Shown here one piece after another: positions 15,504 through 27,684 of a DNA stretch of 64,000 nucleotides. The notes beneath the pieces were generated by a model that worked only from the letters and a program-made list of their open reading frames with translations, searched no databases and was not told the DNA's origin. The position numbers were made by a program, and so were the translations under genes. How positions within the stretch are numbered: the stretch's first letter is position 1; each line of letters starts with the position of its first letter. The stretch is from contig JAWKHX010000004.1 in assembly GCA_041394605.1 (NCBI GenBank), positions 620,001-684,000 on the forward strand. Direction: 5' to 3'. The stretch is from UBA668 sp041394605. GTDB lineage: Bacteria > Actinomycetota > Acidimicrobiia > Acidimicrobiales > Ilumatobacteraceae.

Positions 15504-16771
15504 GCACCTCGGTCGCGGTCATCGGCACCGGCTACGTGGGGCTCACCACGGGCGCGTGCCTTGCCCACCTCGGCCACCGGGTGGCCTGCGCGGACATCGA
15601 TCCGGCGAAGGTGGCGGCGCTGGCCGAGGCCCGGGTGCCGTTCTACGAGCCGGGGCTCAGCGAGCTGGTGCGCGAGGGCGTCGCCGCCGGCCGTCTGCGG
15701 TTCGTGCTGGGTGGCGAGCATGCCGTGGACGGCGCCGACCTGGTGTTCCTGTGCGTGCCCACCCCGCAGGCCGACGACGGTTCGGCCGACCTCAGCTATG
15801 TGGAGGCTGCGGCCGGGGCCATCGCGCCGGTGCTGCGCCCCGGTGCCGTGGTGGTCAACAAGTCCACCGTGCCGGTGGGCTCGGCGTCGGTGGTGGAACG
15901 GATCCTCGGCCGCGAGGACGTCACCGTGGTGTCCAACCCGGAGTTCCTGCGCGAGGGCTCGGCGGTGGCGGACTTCCTGCACCCGGACCGGGTGATCATC
16001 GGCACGGAATCGGAGGAGGCCGGCCGCCGCGTGGCCGCGCTGTACCACTCCATCGATGCGCCGGTGCTGATCACCGACCCGGCCTCGGCAGAGACCATCA
16101 AGTACGCGGCCAACGCGTTCCTGGCCACCAAGATCAGCTTCGTCAACGCCATCGCCGCCGTCTGCGAGGCCGTGGGCGCCAACATCACCGACGTCATCCG
16201 CGGCATCGGCTCGGACCGTCGCATCGGGCACGAGTTCCTGCGGCCCGGGCCCGGCTGGGGCGGCAGTTGCTTCCCGAAGGACACCCGGGCGCTGGTCAGC
16301 ATCGCCGAGCGCGGCGGCTACGACTTCCGCCTGCTGCGCGGCGTCATCGCGTCCAACGCCGAGCAGCACGAGCGGATGGTGGCCAAGGTTCGCGAAGCGC
16401 TGGGAGGCTCGCTCGAAGGCGCCACCATCGCCGCCTGGGGGCTGGCCTTCAAGGCCGACACCGATGACGTACGCGACTCGCCGGCCGTGGCCATCGTGGA
16501 TGCCCTGCTGGCCGCCGGCGCCACCGTGCAGGCCTACGACCCGCAGGCCACCGTCACCCGCGACGGTCTGGTGCAGGCATCGTCCGCGCTGGCCGCCTGC
16601 GACGGCGCCGATGCCCTGGTGGTGCTCACCGAGTGGTCGGAGTTCCTGGGCGCGGACCTCGAGGGCGTGGCCGCCCGGCTGCGCCGCGGGGTGGTGGTGG
16701 ACACCCGCAATGTGCTGGACCAGCGTGCGGCCGCCGGCGCCGGGCTGCGCCTGATGGGGGTGGGGCGATGA
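15500..16771 (+). CDS. ugd: UDP-glucose 6-dehydrogenase
   Basis: Oxidises UDP-glucose to UDP-glucuronate with two NAD+. The protein has 423 residues: N-terminal Rossmann motif VIGTGYVGLTTG, 'STVPVGS', 'NPEFLREG', the central-domain 'ETIKYAANAFLATKISFVN' and the catalytic cysteine in GGSCFPKD, then the C-terminal UDP-binding domain (GLAFKADTDDVRDSPA). All catalytic elements are intact. The ATG overlaps the stop of a possible 13-codon upstream ORF, and the 3' end overlaps the next gene (ATGA). The product is the substrate of that next enzyme, so the pair makes UDP-xylose. Confidence 0.93.
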   Translation: MSTSVAVIGTGYVGLTTGACLAHLGHRVACADIDPAKVAALAEARVPFYEPGLSELVREGVAAGRLRFVLGGEHAVDGADLVFLCVPTPQADDGSADLSYVEAAAGAIAPVLRPGAVVVNKSTVPVGSASVVERILGREDVTVVSNPEFLREGSAVADFLHPDRVIIGTESEEAGRRVAALYHSIDAPVLITDPASAETIKYAANAFLATKISFVNAIAAVCEAVGANITDVIRGIGSDRRIGHEFLRPGPGWGGSCFPKDTRALVSIAERGGYDFRLLRGVIASNAEQHERMVAKVREALGGSLEGATIAAWGLAFKADTDDVRDSPAVAIVDALLAAGATVQAYDPQATVTRDGLVQASSALAACDGADALVVLTEWSEFLGADLEGVAARLRRGVVVDTRNVLDQRAAAGAGLRLMGVGR

Positions 16772-17739
16772 GCCGCCCGGACGGCATCGTGCTGGTGGCG
16801 GGCGCGGCCGGCTTCATCGGTTCCCACCTCTGCGACCGCCTACTGGCCGAGGGTCGAACGGTGGTGGGGGTGGACAACCTGGTCACCGGCCGGCTGGTCA
16901 ACCTGGCGGGCGCGCTGGCCCACCCGGCGTTCACGTTCGTGGAGCACGACGTGGCCGTGCCCCTGCCCGCACTGCCGGGTGAGGCGGGCATCGCCCAGAT
17001 CTTCCATCTCGCCAGCCCGGCCTCGCCGGCGGACTTCGCCACGATCCCGCTGGAGATCATGGAAACCGGCAGCAACGGCACGAAGCACCTGCTGCAGTTG
17101 GCCGAGCGTTGCGGTGCCCGCCTGCTGCTGGCGTCCACCAGCGAGGTGTACGGCGATCCCGAGGTGCACCCCCAGGTGGAGACCTACTGCGGCAACGTGG
17201 ACCCCATCGGCCCGCGCAGTTGCTACGACGAGGCCAAGCGGTTCGCCGAGGCGCTCACCTCCGCCTATCGCCGTCATCGCGGCACGGACACCGTGATCAT
17301 CCGGATCTTCAACACCTACGGCCCGCGCATGCGCCCCGACGACGGGCGGGTGCTCACCAACTTCATCGCCCAGGCGCTGCGCGGCGAGGCCATCACGGTG
17401 TTCGGCGACGGCACCCAGACCCGCAGCTTCTGCTACGTGGACGATCAGGTGGCCGGGATGCTGGTGGCGATGGGCAGTGGCACCGCGGGGCCGGTGAACA
17501 TCGGCAACCCCCACGAGGTCACCATGCTCGACCTGGCCCGCACCGTGGTGCGCCTCACCGGGTCGGCCAGCGACATCACCGTCGTGCCGCTGCCGGGTGA
17601 GCGCCAGGGCGACCCTGCCCGCCGCAAGCCGGACATCAGCCGTGCCGCGGCCCTCGGCTGGGCGCCCACCGTCGCGCTGGAGGACGGGCTGCAGGCGATG
17701 ATCGCGGCGACGCGGGCGGAGCTCGGGATCCCCGGGTGA
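16768..17739 (+). CDS. UDP-glucuronate decarboxylase (UDP-xylose synthase)
   Basis: SDR-fold NAD-dependent enzyme of 323 residues that decarboxylates UDP-glucuronate to UDP-xylose. Visible are AGAAGFIGSHLCDRL, the 'HLASPASP' motif characteristic of UXS enzymes, STSEVYGDPEVHPQ with the catalytic Ser/Thr and Glu, YDEAKRFAE with the Tyr/Lys pair, and RIFNTYGPRMRPDDGRV. The start overlaps the ugd stop by four bases. With the preceding gene it provides UDP-glucuronate and UDP-xylose for the glycosyltransferases downstream. Confidence 0.88.
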   Translation: MSRPDGIVLVAGAAGFIGSHLCDRLLAEGRTVVGVDNLVTGRLVNLAGALAHPAFTFVEHDVAVPLPALPGEAGIAQIFHLASPASPADFATIPLEIMETGSNGTKHLLQLAERCGARLLLASTSEVYGDPEVHPQVETYCGNVDPIGPRSCYDEAKRFAEALTSAYRRHRGTDTVIIRIFNTYGPRMRPDDGRVLTNFIAQALRGEAITVFGDGTQTRSFCYVDDQVAGMLVAMGSGTAGPVNIGNPHEVTMLDLARTVVRLTGSASDITVVPLPGERQGDPARRKPDISRAAALGWAPTVALEDGLQAMIAATRAELGIPG

Positions 17740-17772
17740 ACGGCCACGCCCGGGGGTGCCGCGGTAGCGTGG

Positions 17773-17802
17773 CCTGCCCGCCCGGGCGGAGCGGGCGGCA
17801 GG
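17773..17802 (+). promoter_or_regulatory. 5' leader hairpin before the GT2 gene
   Basis: CCTGCC(c)GCCCG pairs with CGGGCGGCAGG around a seven-base loop. A TAGCGT box (17764-17769) lies just upstream, and the GT2 ATG is 20 bases downstream with GGAG in between. It could be a terminator for the sugar-nucleotide genes or a structured leader of the glycosyltransferase operon. Confidence 0.4.
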
Positions 17803-17821
17803 GAGCACCGACGGAGCACGC

Positions 17822-19147
17822 ATGGTACGAGTGGTAGTGGTGAACTTCGATGGCGGCGCGGTCACCCTGCGCTGCATCGATGCGCTGCTGGCCAGCCACC
17901 GGGCCGACCTGCTGGAGATCGTGGTGGTGGACAACGCCTCGGTGGACGGCGTGCTGTGGACCCTGCAGGAGAAGTACCCCCAGGTGCGGCTGATCGTCAG
18001 CGACACCAACGAGGGCTTCGCCCGCGGCTGCAACCTGGCGCTGCAGGACCTCACCGGTGTGGATCATGTGGCCCTCATCAACAACGACGCCATCGTCGAG
18101 CCGGGCTGGCTGGCCCCGCTGCTGGCCGCCGTGGAGCCCGACGGTGTGGGCGCGGCGTGCCCGAAGCTGCTCCTCAACCAGTGGTCCCGCGCCGTCATCG
18201 TGGAGACCCCCGTGGCCGGCCGGCTGCCCGACGGCCGCGATGTGGGCGTGGCGGTCACGTCGCTGCTGGTGGACGGGCAGGAGATGCTCTACGAGGCCCG
18301 CTTCGACGAGCGCTTCTGGGCCGACGAGCGGGCCCACCGCAACGACCGGGCGCGGCGTTGGACCAAGCAGCCCACTGCGTCGGTGTGGTGGCCGGTGGCC
18401 GACGACGCCGACCCGAGCGAGGTGGAGATCACGCTGGCGTCGGTGCACCCGTGCACGGTCCAGGTCGGCGACGGGCGCACCGCCCAGCAGGTGCACGTGA
18501 CACCGGAGGGCGTCACCGTGCGGTTCCTCATCGATGGCCGTGTGCGCATCGTCAACAGCGCCGGCGGCGCGCTCTATGCCGGCTGGCAGGGCGGCGATCG
18601 CGGCTTCCTGGAACCCGACGTGGGCCAGTACGACGAACCGGCAGAGGTGTTCTCCTGGTGTGGCGGGGCGGTGCTGCTGAAGGCCGCCTACCTGGCCGAC
18701 GTGGGCATCTTCGACCCCACGTTCTTCCTCTACTACGAGGACTTCGACGTGGCCTGGCGGGGCCGCTCGCAGGGCTGGCGCTATGTGTACGAGCCGGCCT
18801 CGGTGGTGCTGCACGAGCACGCCTACAGCTCCAAGGAGGGCAGCGCGTTCTTCTCCTTCTGGGTGGACCGCAACCGTCGCCTGACGCTGGTGAAGAACGC
18901 CCCGGCCGGCGTGGCACTGCGTGCGGTCGGCGGGGTGGGCGCCCTGTTCGCCCGCGACCTGGCCGTGCACACCGTCGCCCAGTTCCGCCGGCACCGGCCG
19001 CCGTCGCCGCGCTGGCTGGTGCACCGCCTGCGCGACCTGGCCAAGGTGCTCGGTGGGGTGCCGCACGCGCTGGCGGAGCGGCGGCGCCTCGCCCGCCGGC
19101 GCACGGTAGGCCATGCGGCCATCCGGGCATGGATGGTGACGAAGTGA
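17822..19147 (+). CDS. Family 2 glycosyltransferase
   Basis: GT-A enzyme of 441 residues. The N-terminal VVVVNFDGG, 'EIVVVDNASVDG', 'NEGFARGCNLAL' and the DxD-like 'LINNDAIVEPGW' are typical of rhamnosyl- or galactosyl-type GT2 proteins. A beta-rich insertion (about 150-255, ending INSAGGALYAG...GDRGFLEPDVGQYDE) separates these from the acceptor part 'WCGGAVLLKAAYLADVGIFDPTFFLYYEDFDVAWR', whose ED motif holds the catalytic base. The C-terminus is an amphipathic basic tail. It overlaps the next glycosyltransferase gene (GTGA). Donor and acceptor are unknown; UDP-sugars made by the upstream genes are candidates. Confidence 0.85.
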   Translation: MVRVVVVNFDGGAVTLRCIDALLASHRADLLEIVVVDNASVDGVLWTLQEKYPQVRLIVSDTNEGFARGCNLALQDLTGVDHVALINNDAIVEPGWLAPLLAAVEPDGVGAACPKLLLNQWSRAVIVETPVAGRLPDGRDVGVAVTSLLVDGQEMLYEARFDERFWADERAHRNDRARRWTKQPTASVWWPVADDADPSEVEITLASVHPCTVQVGDGRTAQQVHVTPEGVTVRFLIDGRVRIVNSAGGALYAGWQGGDRGFLEPDVGQYDEPAEVFSWCGGAVLLKAAYLADVGIFDPTFFLYYEDFDVAWRGRSQGWRYVYEPASVVLHEHAYSSKEGSAFFSFWVDRNRRLTLVKNAPAGVALRAVGGVGALFARDLAVHTVAQFRRHRPPSPRWLVHRLRDLAKVLGGVPHALAERRRLARRRTVGHAAIRAWMVTK

Positions 19148-20613
19148 AGGTCGCGGTCTACAACCTGTACTGGACGACGTTCGGTGGTGGCGAGCAGATG
19201 GCCGGGGCGATCGTGGACGCCCTGTCCCGCGACCACGAGGTGGAGATGATCGGCCACGACCCGCTGGACCTCGACGAGGCGCGCGAGCGGCTGGGCGTGC
19301 GGCTGGACGGGGTGACGTTCCGGCGGGTGCCGGCCGACGGCTACGCGGCCACCATCGCGTCCGCGGACTACGACCTGTTCGTCAACCACACGTACCGCAG
19401 CGTCACCCCCAGCCTTGCCCGCCTGGGCCTGTACTTCGTGATGTTCCCCCACGAGTTGGGGGCCTCAACCGCGCAGCGGGTCGCCCGCCGCGTGGGCCGC
19501 CCGGTGGCCGCGGCGGCCCGCCTGCTGGGCGGGGTGGCCGAGCGTCGCGGCCAGGCGGTGATCGACGGACCGACGATGGTGCAGGTGGAGCCGGGCGCTC
19601 GCCGGGTGCAGGTGGTGCTGCGCAGCGACCTCGGCGAGGACGTGCTGGCCACGGCGGTGCTGCCCGGCGCCCAGCCCACCCGCCGCCGGGTGGATGGGCG
19701 GCTGGAGATCGAGATCCCCGTGCCCGGCGAGGCGCTCGGGCAGGTGATGGTGTCGCCCGTGCTCCTGGCCGAGCGGCGCCCAGAGCACGCCCGCCTGGTG
19801 CTGGAGCAGTTGATCGTGGACGGTCGGCCCGTCAGCGTGTCGCCCCGAGCGCTGGCCCAGCGGGTGGTGCCGGTGCGCGCCGCCGACTTCCTGGCCACGT
19901 ACCAGCGGGTGGTGGCCAACAGCGACTACACGCTGGGCTGGACGCGACGCTGGTGGGGGAGGGGCGAGGGCGTCATCTCCCCGCCGGTGCGCATGCGCGC
20001 GGCCGGACCGAAGGAGCAACTCATCGTGTCCGTCGGCCGGTTCTTCGGCGAGGGCAGCGGCCATTCGAAGCGCCAACTGGAGTTGGTGCGTGCCTTCCGC
20101 ATGATGGTCGAGCAAGGGCTGGTCGGGTGGCGGCTGGTGCTGATCGGCGGGTGCAGCGGGAAGGACCGCGAGTACGCCATGGCGGTGCGCCGCGAGGCCG
20201 CCGGCCTGCCGGTGGAGGTGCGGCTGAGCGCCCCTGGGTCGGTGGTGGATGCCCACCTGGCGGCTGCCTCGGTGTACTGGCACGGCGCCGGCTACGGCAG
20301 CGACCTGGAGCGCCATCCGGACCGCGCCGAGCACTTCGGCATCGCGCCGATCGAGGCGATGTCCGCGGGCGCGGTGCCGGTGGTGTTCGACGCCGGCGGG
20401 CCGGCATCGGTGGTTCGCAGCGAGGTGGACGGCCTGCGCTGGCGGACCCTCGACGACCTGGCGGCGCAGACGTGGCGGCTGGTGCGCGACGACGCCCTGC
20501 GGGCACGCCTGGCTACCAGTGCCGCCGAGCGTGCCGCCCGATTCGCCGTGGAGCACTGCGAGCAGAACATCCGCGACACGGTGGCCGAGATGGCCGCCGA
20601 GGTGCCCCGCTGA
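19144..20613 (+). CDS. Family 4 glycosyltransferase with an inserted beta-domain
   Basis: GT-B enzyme of about 489 residues. 'FGGGEQMAGAIVDAL' marks the acceptor domain and 'LIVSVGRFFGEGSGHSKRQ', 'HLAAASVYWHGAGYG' and 'EHFGIAPIEAMSAGAVPVV' (the E-x7-E signature) the donor domain. Residues about 110-240 are a beta-rich insertion not usual in GT4. I use GTG 19144, which overlaps the preceding stop; an in-frame ATG at 19129 is possible. It belongs to the polysaccharide operon and is convergent with the ABC exporter genes, only 24 bases apart. Confidence 0.85.
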   Translation: MKVAVYNLYWTTFGGGEQMAGAIVDALSRDHEVEMIGHDPLDLDEARERLGVRLDGVTFRRVPADGYAATIASADYDLFVNHTYRSVTPSLARLGLYFVMFPHELGASTAQRVARRVGRPVAAAARLLGGVAERRGQAVIDGPTMVQVEPGARRVQVVLRSDLGEDVLATAVLPGAQPTRRRVDGRLEIEIPVPGEALGQVMVSPVLLAERRPEHARLVLEQLIVDGRPVSVSPRALAQRVVPVRAADFLATYQRVVANSDYTLGWTRRWWGRGEGVISPPVRMRAAGPKEQLIVSVGRFFGEGSGHSKRQLELVRAFRMMVEQGLVGWRLVLIGGCSGKDREYAMAVRREAAGLPVEVRLSAPGSVVDAHLAAASVYWHGAGYGSDLERHPDRAEHFGIAPIEAMSAGAVPVVFDAGGPASVVRSEVDGLRWRTLDDLAAQTWRLVRDDALRARLATSAAERAARFAVEHCEQNIRDTVAEMAAEVPR

Positions 20614-20637
20614 GGGTCGGCGTGCGGCCCGGCGGCG

Positions 20638-21807
20638 TCACTCGGCGGTGACGGACTCCAGCTTCAGCGACACCACGCCGTGCGCCTTGCCGGGGTTCAG
20701 CACGGAGAACTCGTCGCGGCCCACGCGCACGGCGGCGATCTCGGACGCCGTCTGGTCGAACACCCGGCTGGACACCATGTAGCGGCCGTCCAGCAGGGGG
20801 ATGCGGGCGAACGAAGCGGTCACCCGGTGGGTGCCCTCCAGTGAACCGATGCCGTGGTCGGCCAGGTCGATGTCCATCGCGTAGAGCGTCTGGCCCTCGG
20901 GTGAGATGATCGACACGTGCACCACCGGGCGGTCCAGCCGGCGCAGGCTGGTGAACACCACGGTGAGGGCCAGCGGGTCGCCGCTGGTGATGGTCTTGGC
21001 CTCCTGGCCGTCGGAGTGGATCAGCAGGTCGTCGATGCGCACGGGGGCGTCGGGCGCCGGCACTGCGGCCTCGGACAACGACCCCTGCAGGTGCTCGCGG
21101 AAGATGCGGATGGCCTCGCCGGGGCGGGTGTCGGCCACCTTCTCGCCGTGGTGCAGCACGATGGCCCGCTGGCACACCTGGCGCACCACGTCGGCGGCGT
21201 GGGTGACCACCACGATCGTGCGGCCCTCCTGCTGGAACTGGCGCACACGGTCCAGGCACTTGCGCTGGAACACCTCGTCACCCACGGCGAGCACTTCGTC
21301 CACCAGCAAGATGTCCGGGTCCAGGTTGATGGCCACGGCGAACCCGAGGCGAACGTACATGCCGCTGGAGTAGTGCTTCACCGGCTCGTCGATGAACTCG
21401 TGCAGTTCGGCGAAGTCCACGATGTCGTCGAAACGCCGGGCGATCTCGGCCCGGCTGATGCCGAGGAAGGCGGCGTTGATGAACACGTTCTCCCGGCCGG
21501 TGAGTTCGGGATGGAAGCCGGCGCCGAGCTCCAGCAGCGAGGCGATGCGGCCGCGAATGCGGATGGTGCCGGTGGTGGGCTTGAGGATGCCGCTGATGCA
21601 CTTCAGCAGGGTGCTCTTGCCCGAGCCGTTGTGGCCGAGGATGCCCAGCGTCTCGCCGCCGGCAACGCTGAGGTCCATCGTCTGCAGGGCGGTGAAGTCG
21701 CGGGTGTGGTTGCCGCGCAGACGCACCAGGCGCTCCTTCAGCGACTGCGACGGGTTGACCTGGAGGTGGAAGACCTTGGAGATGCCCTCGGCGACGATCG
21801 CGTCCAT
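20638..21807 (-). CDS. ABC transporter ATP-binding protein, Wzt type
   Basis: ATPase of a polysaccharide ABC exporter, 389 residues. Walker A is GHNGSGKST (about 58-66), the Q-loop-side 'LLELGAGFHPELTGREN' is typical of Wzt/TagH proteins, the signature is HYSSGM and Walker B is DILLVDEVLAVGD. After residue about 250 comes a C-terminal beta-sandwich (VRIDDLLIHSDG... to SVTAE), which in Wzt proteins recognises the glycan terminus, so the exported polymer may carry a specific cap. It starts four bases after the permease stop. Confidence 0.9.
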   Translation of the reverse strand: MDAIVAEGISKVFHLQVNPSQSLKERLVRLRGNHTRDFTALQTMDLSVAGGETLGILGHNGSGKSTLLKCISGILKPTTGTIRIRGRIASLLELGAGFHPELTGRENVFINAAFLGISRAEIARRFDDIVDFAELHEFIDEPVKHYSSGMYVRLGFAVAINLDPDILLVDEVLAVGDEVFQRKCLDRVRQFQQEGRTIVVVTHAADVVRQVCQRAIVLHHGEKVADTRPGEAIRIFREHLQGSLSEAAVPAPDAPVRIDDLLIHSDGQEAKTITSGDPLALTVVFTSLRRLDRPVVHVSIISPEGQTLYAMDIDLADHGIGSLEGTHRVTASFARIPLLDGRYMVSSRVFDQTASEIAAVRVGRDEFSVLNPGKAHGVVSLKLESVTAE

Positions 21808-21811
21808 GGGG

Positions 21812-22702
21812 TCAGAGCACCTCCGCCAGGTTGCCCTCTTCGCGGTCGAAGTAGCGCAGCGCGCCGAGCAGCAGCACGACGGACACGCCGGCGACGATCA
21901 GCAGGTTGCGCAGGTACCACCAGGCGCCCACGTCCGGCAGCAGTTGGCGGTCGTCCACGGCGGCCGCCCCGTAGATGACCCGCTGGAAGGTGGTGATGAT
22001 CGCCGTGACCGGGTTGATCAGCGGCAGCCAGGTGGGCCAGCTGTGGGCCACCAGCCAGCGCACGATCAGCTGGTACTCGTAGACGATCGGGTTGATCCAG
22101 AACATCGCCGTGAGCGCCAGTTCCAGCAGGTGCTGAGTGTCGCGGGCCCGCACGTTGACCACGCTGAGCACCAGCGCGCTGGCGGCCAGCAGCAGGCTGA
22201 GCGCGATGAGGGCGATGGGCAGCAGCCACACGTACGACCATTCGATGTGGTGGCGGGTGGCCATCAGGATCACCGCGAACGTGCCGAACTGGAGGAAGAA
22301 GTGCACCATCGCGCTGCCGAACGTGCTGAGTGGCAGCACGGCTCGGGGGAACGGCACCTTGCCCACCAGGTTGGCGTTGAGCGTGATGGACGTGACGGAC
22401 GTGATGAGCGTGGTGCTGACCAGGGTCCACACGATCAGGCCGCACAGCAGCCAGATGGCGAAGTTCTCGAAGCCGGCGCCGAGGATCGAGAACACGAACG
22501 AGTACACGGCCAGCAGGAACACCGGCTGGGCCATCGACCACAGGAACCCGAGCACGGAGTTCTTGTAGCGGACCTTCAACTCCTTGCGGATCAACCCGCC
22601 GAGCAGTTCGCGGAACGTCCAGATCTCGCGGATGTGGGCGACGATGCTTCGCCGCGCGGCGACGACGCGCAGTTCGGTGCGGGATCCTCCTGCGCTGCTC
22701 AT
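21812..22702 (-). CDS. ABC-2 type polysaccharide export permease, Wzm type
   Basis: Permease of 296 residues with six hydrophobic helices of the ABC-2 fold. The cytoplasmic N-terminus carries 'TFRELLGGLIRKELKVRYKNSVLGFLWSM', typical of Wzm/TagG proteins, and a periplasmic-side loop follows helix 5 (WLPLINPVTAIITTFQRVIYG). Together with the ATPase directly downstream it should export an undecaprenyl-linked glycan. The ATG at 22702 is used; TAGCCT sits eleven bases upstream, so the leader would be very short. Confidence 0.88.
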   Translation of the reverse strand: MSSAGGSRTELRVVAARRSIVAHIREIWTFRELLGGLIRKELKVRYKNSVLGFLWSMAQPVFLLAVYSFVFSILGAGFENFAIWLLCGLIVWTLVSTTLITSVTSITLNANLVGKVPFPRAVLPLSTFGSAMVHFFLQFGTFAVILMATRHHIEWSYVWLLPIALIALSLLLAASALVLSVVNVRARDTQHLLELALTAMFWINPIVYEYQLIVRWLVAHSWPTWLPLINPVTAIITTFQRVIYGAAAVDDRQLLPDVGAWWYLRNLLIVAGVSVVLLLGALRYFDREEGNLAEVL

Positions 22703-22767
22703 GACGGCCAACGAGGCTACCGCTCAGGGTGTCGGCGACAGGTGCACCCCGGGCGTTGCGCCGGGTG

Positions 22768-23646
22768 TCACACCCAGGCCTTCACCACGACCCGGCCGCT
22801 GGTGGGGGCGCCCGTGGGCAGGGCCTCGCCGCGGGTGAGTTCCAGTTCGTGCAGGCGCCACAGGCCGAGGTCCTCCATGCGGGAGAAGCCGGCGTCCTTG
22901 CACAAGCCTTCGAGGGCGGGCAGGTTGGGCCCGAAGAAGTTGGACGCGTCGTTGTTGAGGTAGGCGCCGGGGTAGTACGCCATGGCCGGCCGATCCACGT
23001 TCAGCATGTCCACCACGGTCTCGATGAGCGCGAACTTCTTGGTGACGCTGCGCACCCGCTTCATGTACCCCAGCGGATCGGGCGAGTGGTAGAGCACGCC
23101 GAAGAAGAACACCACGTCGAACATGCCCACGGTGTCCGGGCTGATGTCCTCCACAGAGATCACCTGGTCGCGCACGGTGAGGTCCAGCCGGTCGCGGACG
23201 AACTCGAAGTTGGAGCGCGAGGTCATGCCCGGCCACTCCCACACGAACTTGTCGGTGGCCAGCACGTCGGCGGCGCCGCGGCGGGCAGCCTCGAACGCGT
23301 AGTGGCCGTCGAACGTGCCGATGTCCAGCACGGACATGCCGTCGAGGCGCTCGGGGATGCCGAGGAACTTGGTCTTGTCGTGGCTGGGGTCGTTGCCGTG
23401 GGCGACGATGCCGTTGCCGAAGTCGAACGAGTGGAACCACGTGCGGGTGGCGATGTCGGCGGCCAACTGCTCGGTGTCCACGCCCGGCTTCAGGGGGAAG
23501 GCCGGCGTGGTGCCGCCGACGCCGTGGTTGATGACCACCCGGCCGGCGGCCCGGTTGGCCTCGGCGAGCGGTGCCAGCTTGCTGCGGGTCCAGCGGACGG
23601 CCGGGGTGAGGCCGGGGATCTTGCGGAGGATGTCGCGGGCGGTCAC
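22768..23646 (-). CDS. SAM-dependent methyltransferase (class I)
   Basis: Methyltransferase of about 292 residues. SAM motif I is SVLDIGTFDGHYAFEAARRG, followed by the acidic 'LATDKFVWEWPGM' and 'MFDVVFFFGVLYHSPDP', which resembles CmoB/UbiG-like enzymes. Translation probably starts at the GTG at 23646, with a GAAGGAG ribosome site eleven bases upstream. Its place among glycan genes suggests methylation of a sugar or of an export primer, but the substrate is not shown. It lies 65 bases before the ABC exporter genes on the same strand. Confidence 0.75.
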   Translation of the reverse strand: MTARDILRKIPGLTPAVRWTRSKLAPLAEANRAAGRVVINHGVGGTTPAFPLKPGVDTEQLAADIATRTWFHSFDFGNGIVAHGNDPSHDKTKFLGIPERLDGMSVLDIGTFDGHYAFEAARRGAADVLATDKFVWEWPGMTSRSNFEFVRDRLDLTVRDQVISVEDISPDTVGMFDVVFFFGVLYHSPDPLGYMKRVRSVTKKFALIETVVDMLNVDRPAMAYYPGAYLNNDASNFFGPNLPALEGLCKDAGFSRMEDLGLWRLHELELTRGEALPTGAPTSGRVVVKAWV

Positions 23647-23731
23647 GGTGTTGGTGTCTCCTTCGTGCGGCGCCGGGAAGGTGGCAAGGTGCCGGGGGCG
23701 CCGTGGGGGTGGGCGGTGGTCGTCGATGGGG

Positions 23732-24859
23732 TCATGTGCGGCGGTCGCGCACTGCCTGGCGGGCACGGCGGGCGACCGAGCGCAGCCGCCTCCGCCAGCG
23801 CGCCGCCCAGAAGCGCAGCAGCGACGGGGTCTCCCCGTCGATCGCCGGTGGGCGGCCCGTGGCCACGGCGGTCTCCAGCGAGTACTGGCGGTCGTACAGG
23901 TGCTCCAGCAGGCCGGTGGGGTGGTAGCGGCCGTCGGCGGTGCGGGCGGCCTGCTCGCGCTGCAGTTCCTCGGCGGTCCAGCGGGCCAGTTGGCGGGTGT
24001 CCTCCAGTGCGGCCTTGCGGGGCCGGGCGATGACGTAGGCGAACAGGGTGTTGGCCTCCGGGTCGTCGCCGAGGTAAGCCAGGTCGAGGTCCAGGATGCG
24101 GGCGATCTCGGCGTCCGGCCGTGGTTCGGCATGGAACGGCGGGTTGAAGTTGAAGATCTCGTAGGCGATGCCGCCGCCCAGGTAGCGCACGTACTCCAGG
24201 TCGAAGTAGCGGCGCATCACGGGCAGGATGAGTTCGCTGTGGATGGCTTCGGTGGGGTCACCGGCCAGCATGCTGCGCATGTGCGGGTAGCGCAGGTCCT
24301 TGCGCAGCGCGGCGGGCAGCGACTGGTTGGCGTCGAACACGGCTTGCCACTGAGCCAGCGGGTACTGGTTGCGGTGCGGGCCCACGTAGTCCCACGACAC
24401 GAACACGCCGTCCTCCGGCAGCAGGCGGCAGATGGCTCGCATCACCCGGTCGATCTCGGCGATGTGGTGGCAGGCGGCGTGATTGACCACCAGGTCGATG
24501 CCCTCGAGGTCGAAGCCGAACGTGTTGATGTCGGCCTGCACGTACTCCAGGTCGGCGCCCGCCGCCGCGGCCTCCGCCCGGGCCGCCACCAGCAGGTCCT
24601 CCGCGTAGTCGGTGCCCACGCCGCGATCGGCCACGCCGTGGGCCAACAGGCCGCGCTCCACCCAGCCATTGCCGCAGTTCAGCGACAGCAGGCGGGAGAA
24701 CGGGCGACCGTGGTACTCCCGCAGGTGCTGCATCCAGCCCTTGTCCGGGTCGCCCGTGGCGCGCCGGTTGAGCTCGTGATAGACGGCCGGGATCTCGTTC
24801 CAGTAGCCGGACCCGTAGTACACCGACGAGTCGCCGGCGACGATCGCGCTCTCGCTCAT
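23732..24859 (-). CDS. SAM-dependent methyltransferase
   Basis: Protein of about 375 residues. 'RLLSLNCGNGWVERGLLAHG' is a SAM-binding motif I, followed by 'GVGTDYAEDLLVAAR', 'EYVQADINTFGF' and 'IDLVVNHAACHHIAEIDRV' as motifs II-IV. A C-terminal extension (about 300-375) is helical and ends in a strongly basic tail, perhaps for membrane or polymer contact. The ATG at 24859 is taken; an in-frame GTG at 24883 would extend it by eight residues. It may act on the same glycan as the methyltransferase that follows. Confidence 0.75.
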   Translation of the reverse strand: MSESAIVAGDSSVYYGSGYWNEIPAVYHELNRRATGDPDKGWMQHLREYHGRPFSRLLSLNCGNGWVERGLLAHGVADRGVGTDYAEDLLVAARAEAAAAGADLEYVQADINTFGFDLEGIDLVVNHAACHHIAEIDRVMRAICRLLPEDGVFVSWDYVGPHRNQYPLAQWQAVFDANQSLPAALRKDLRYPHMRSMLAGDPTEAIHSELILPVMRRYFDLEYVRYLGGGIAYEIFNFNPPFHAEPRPDAEIARILDLDLAYLGDDPEANTLFAYVIARPRKAALEDTRQLARWTAEELQREQAARTADGRYHPTGLLEHLYDRQYSLETAVATGRPPAIDGETPSLLRFWAARWRRRLRSVARRARQAVRDRRT

Positions 24860-24909
24860 CGCGCCTGGTGGCCGGGGCTGCACAGCATCAGGTGGAGGCT
24901 ACTCCAGGC

Positions 24910-27630
<2,721 letters not shown>

Positions 27631-27684
27631 GGGAGCCAGTCTGCCAGCCCTACCGCGCGGTAACGGCCGGGTGCCCGGAGTTTG

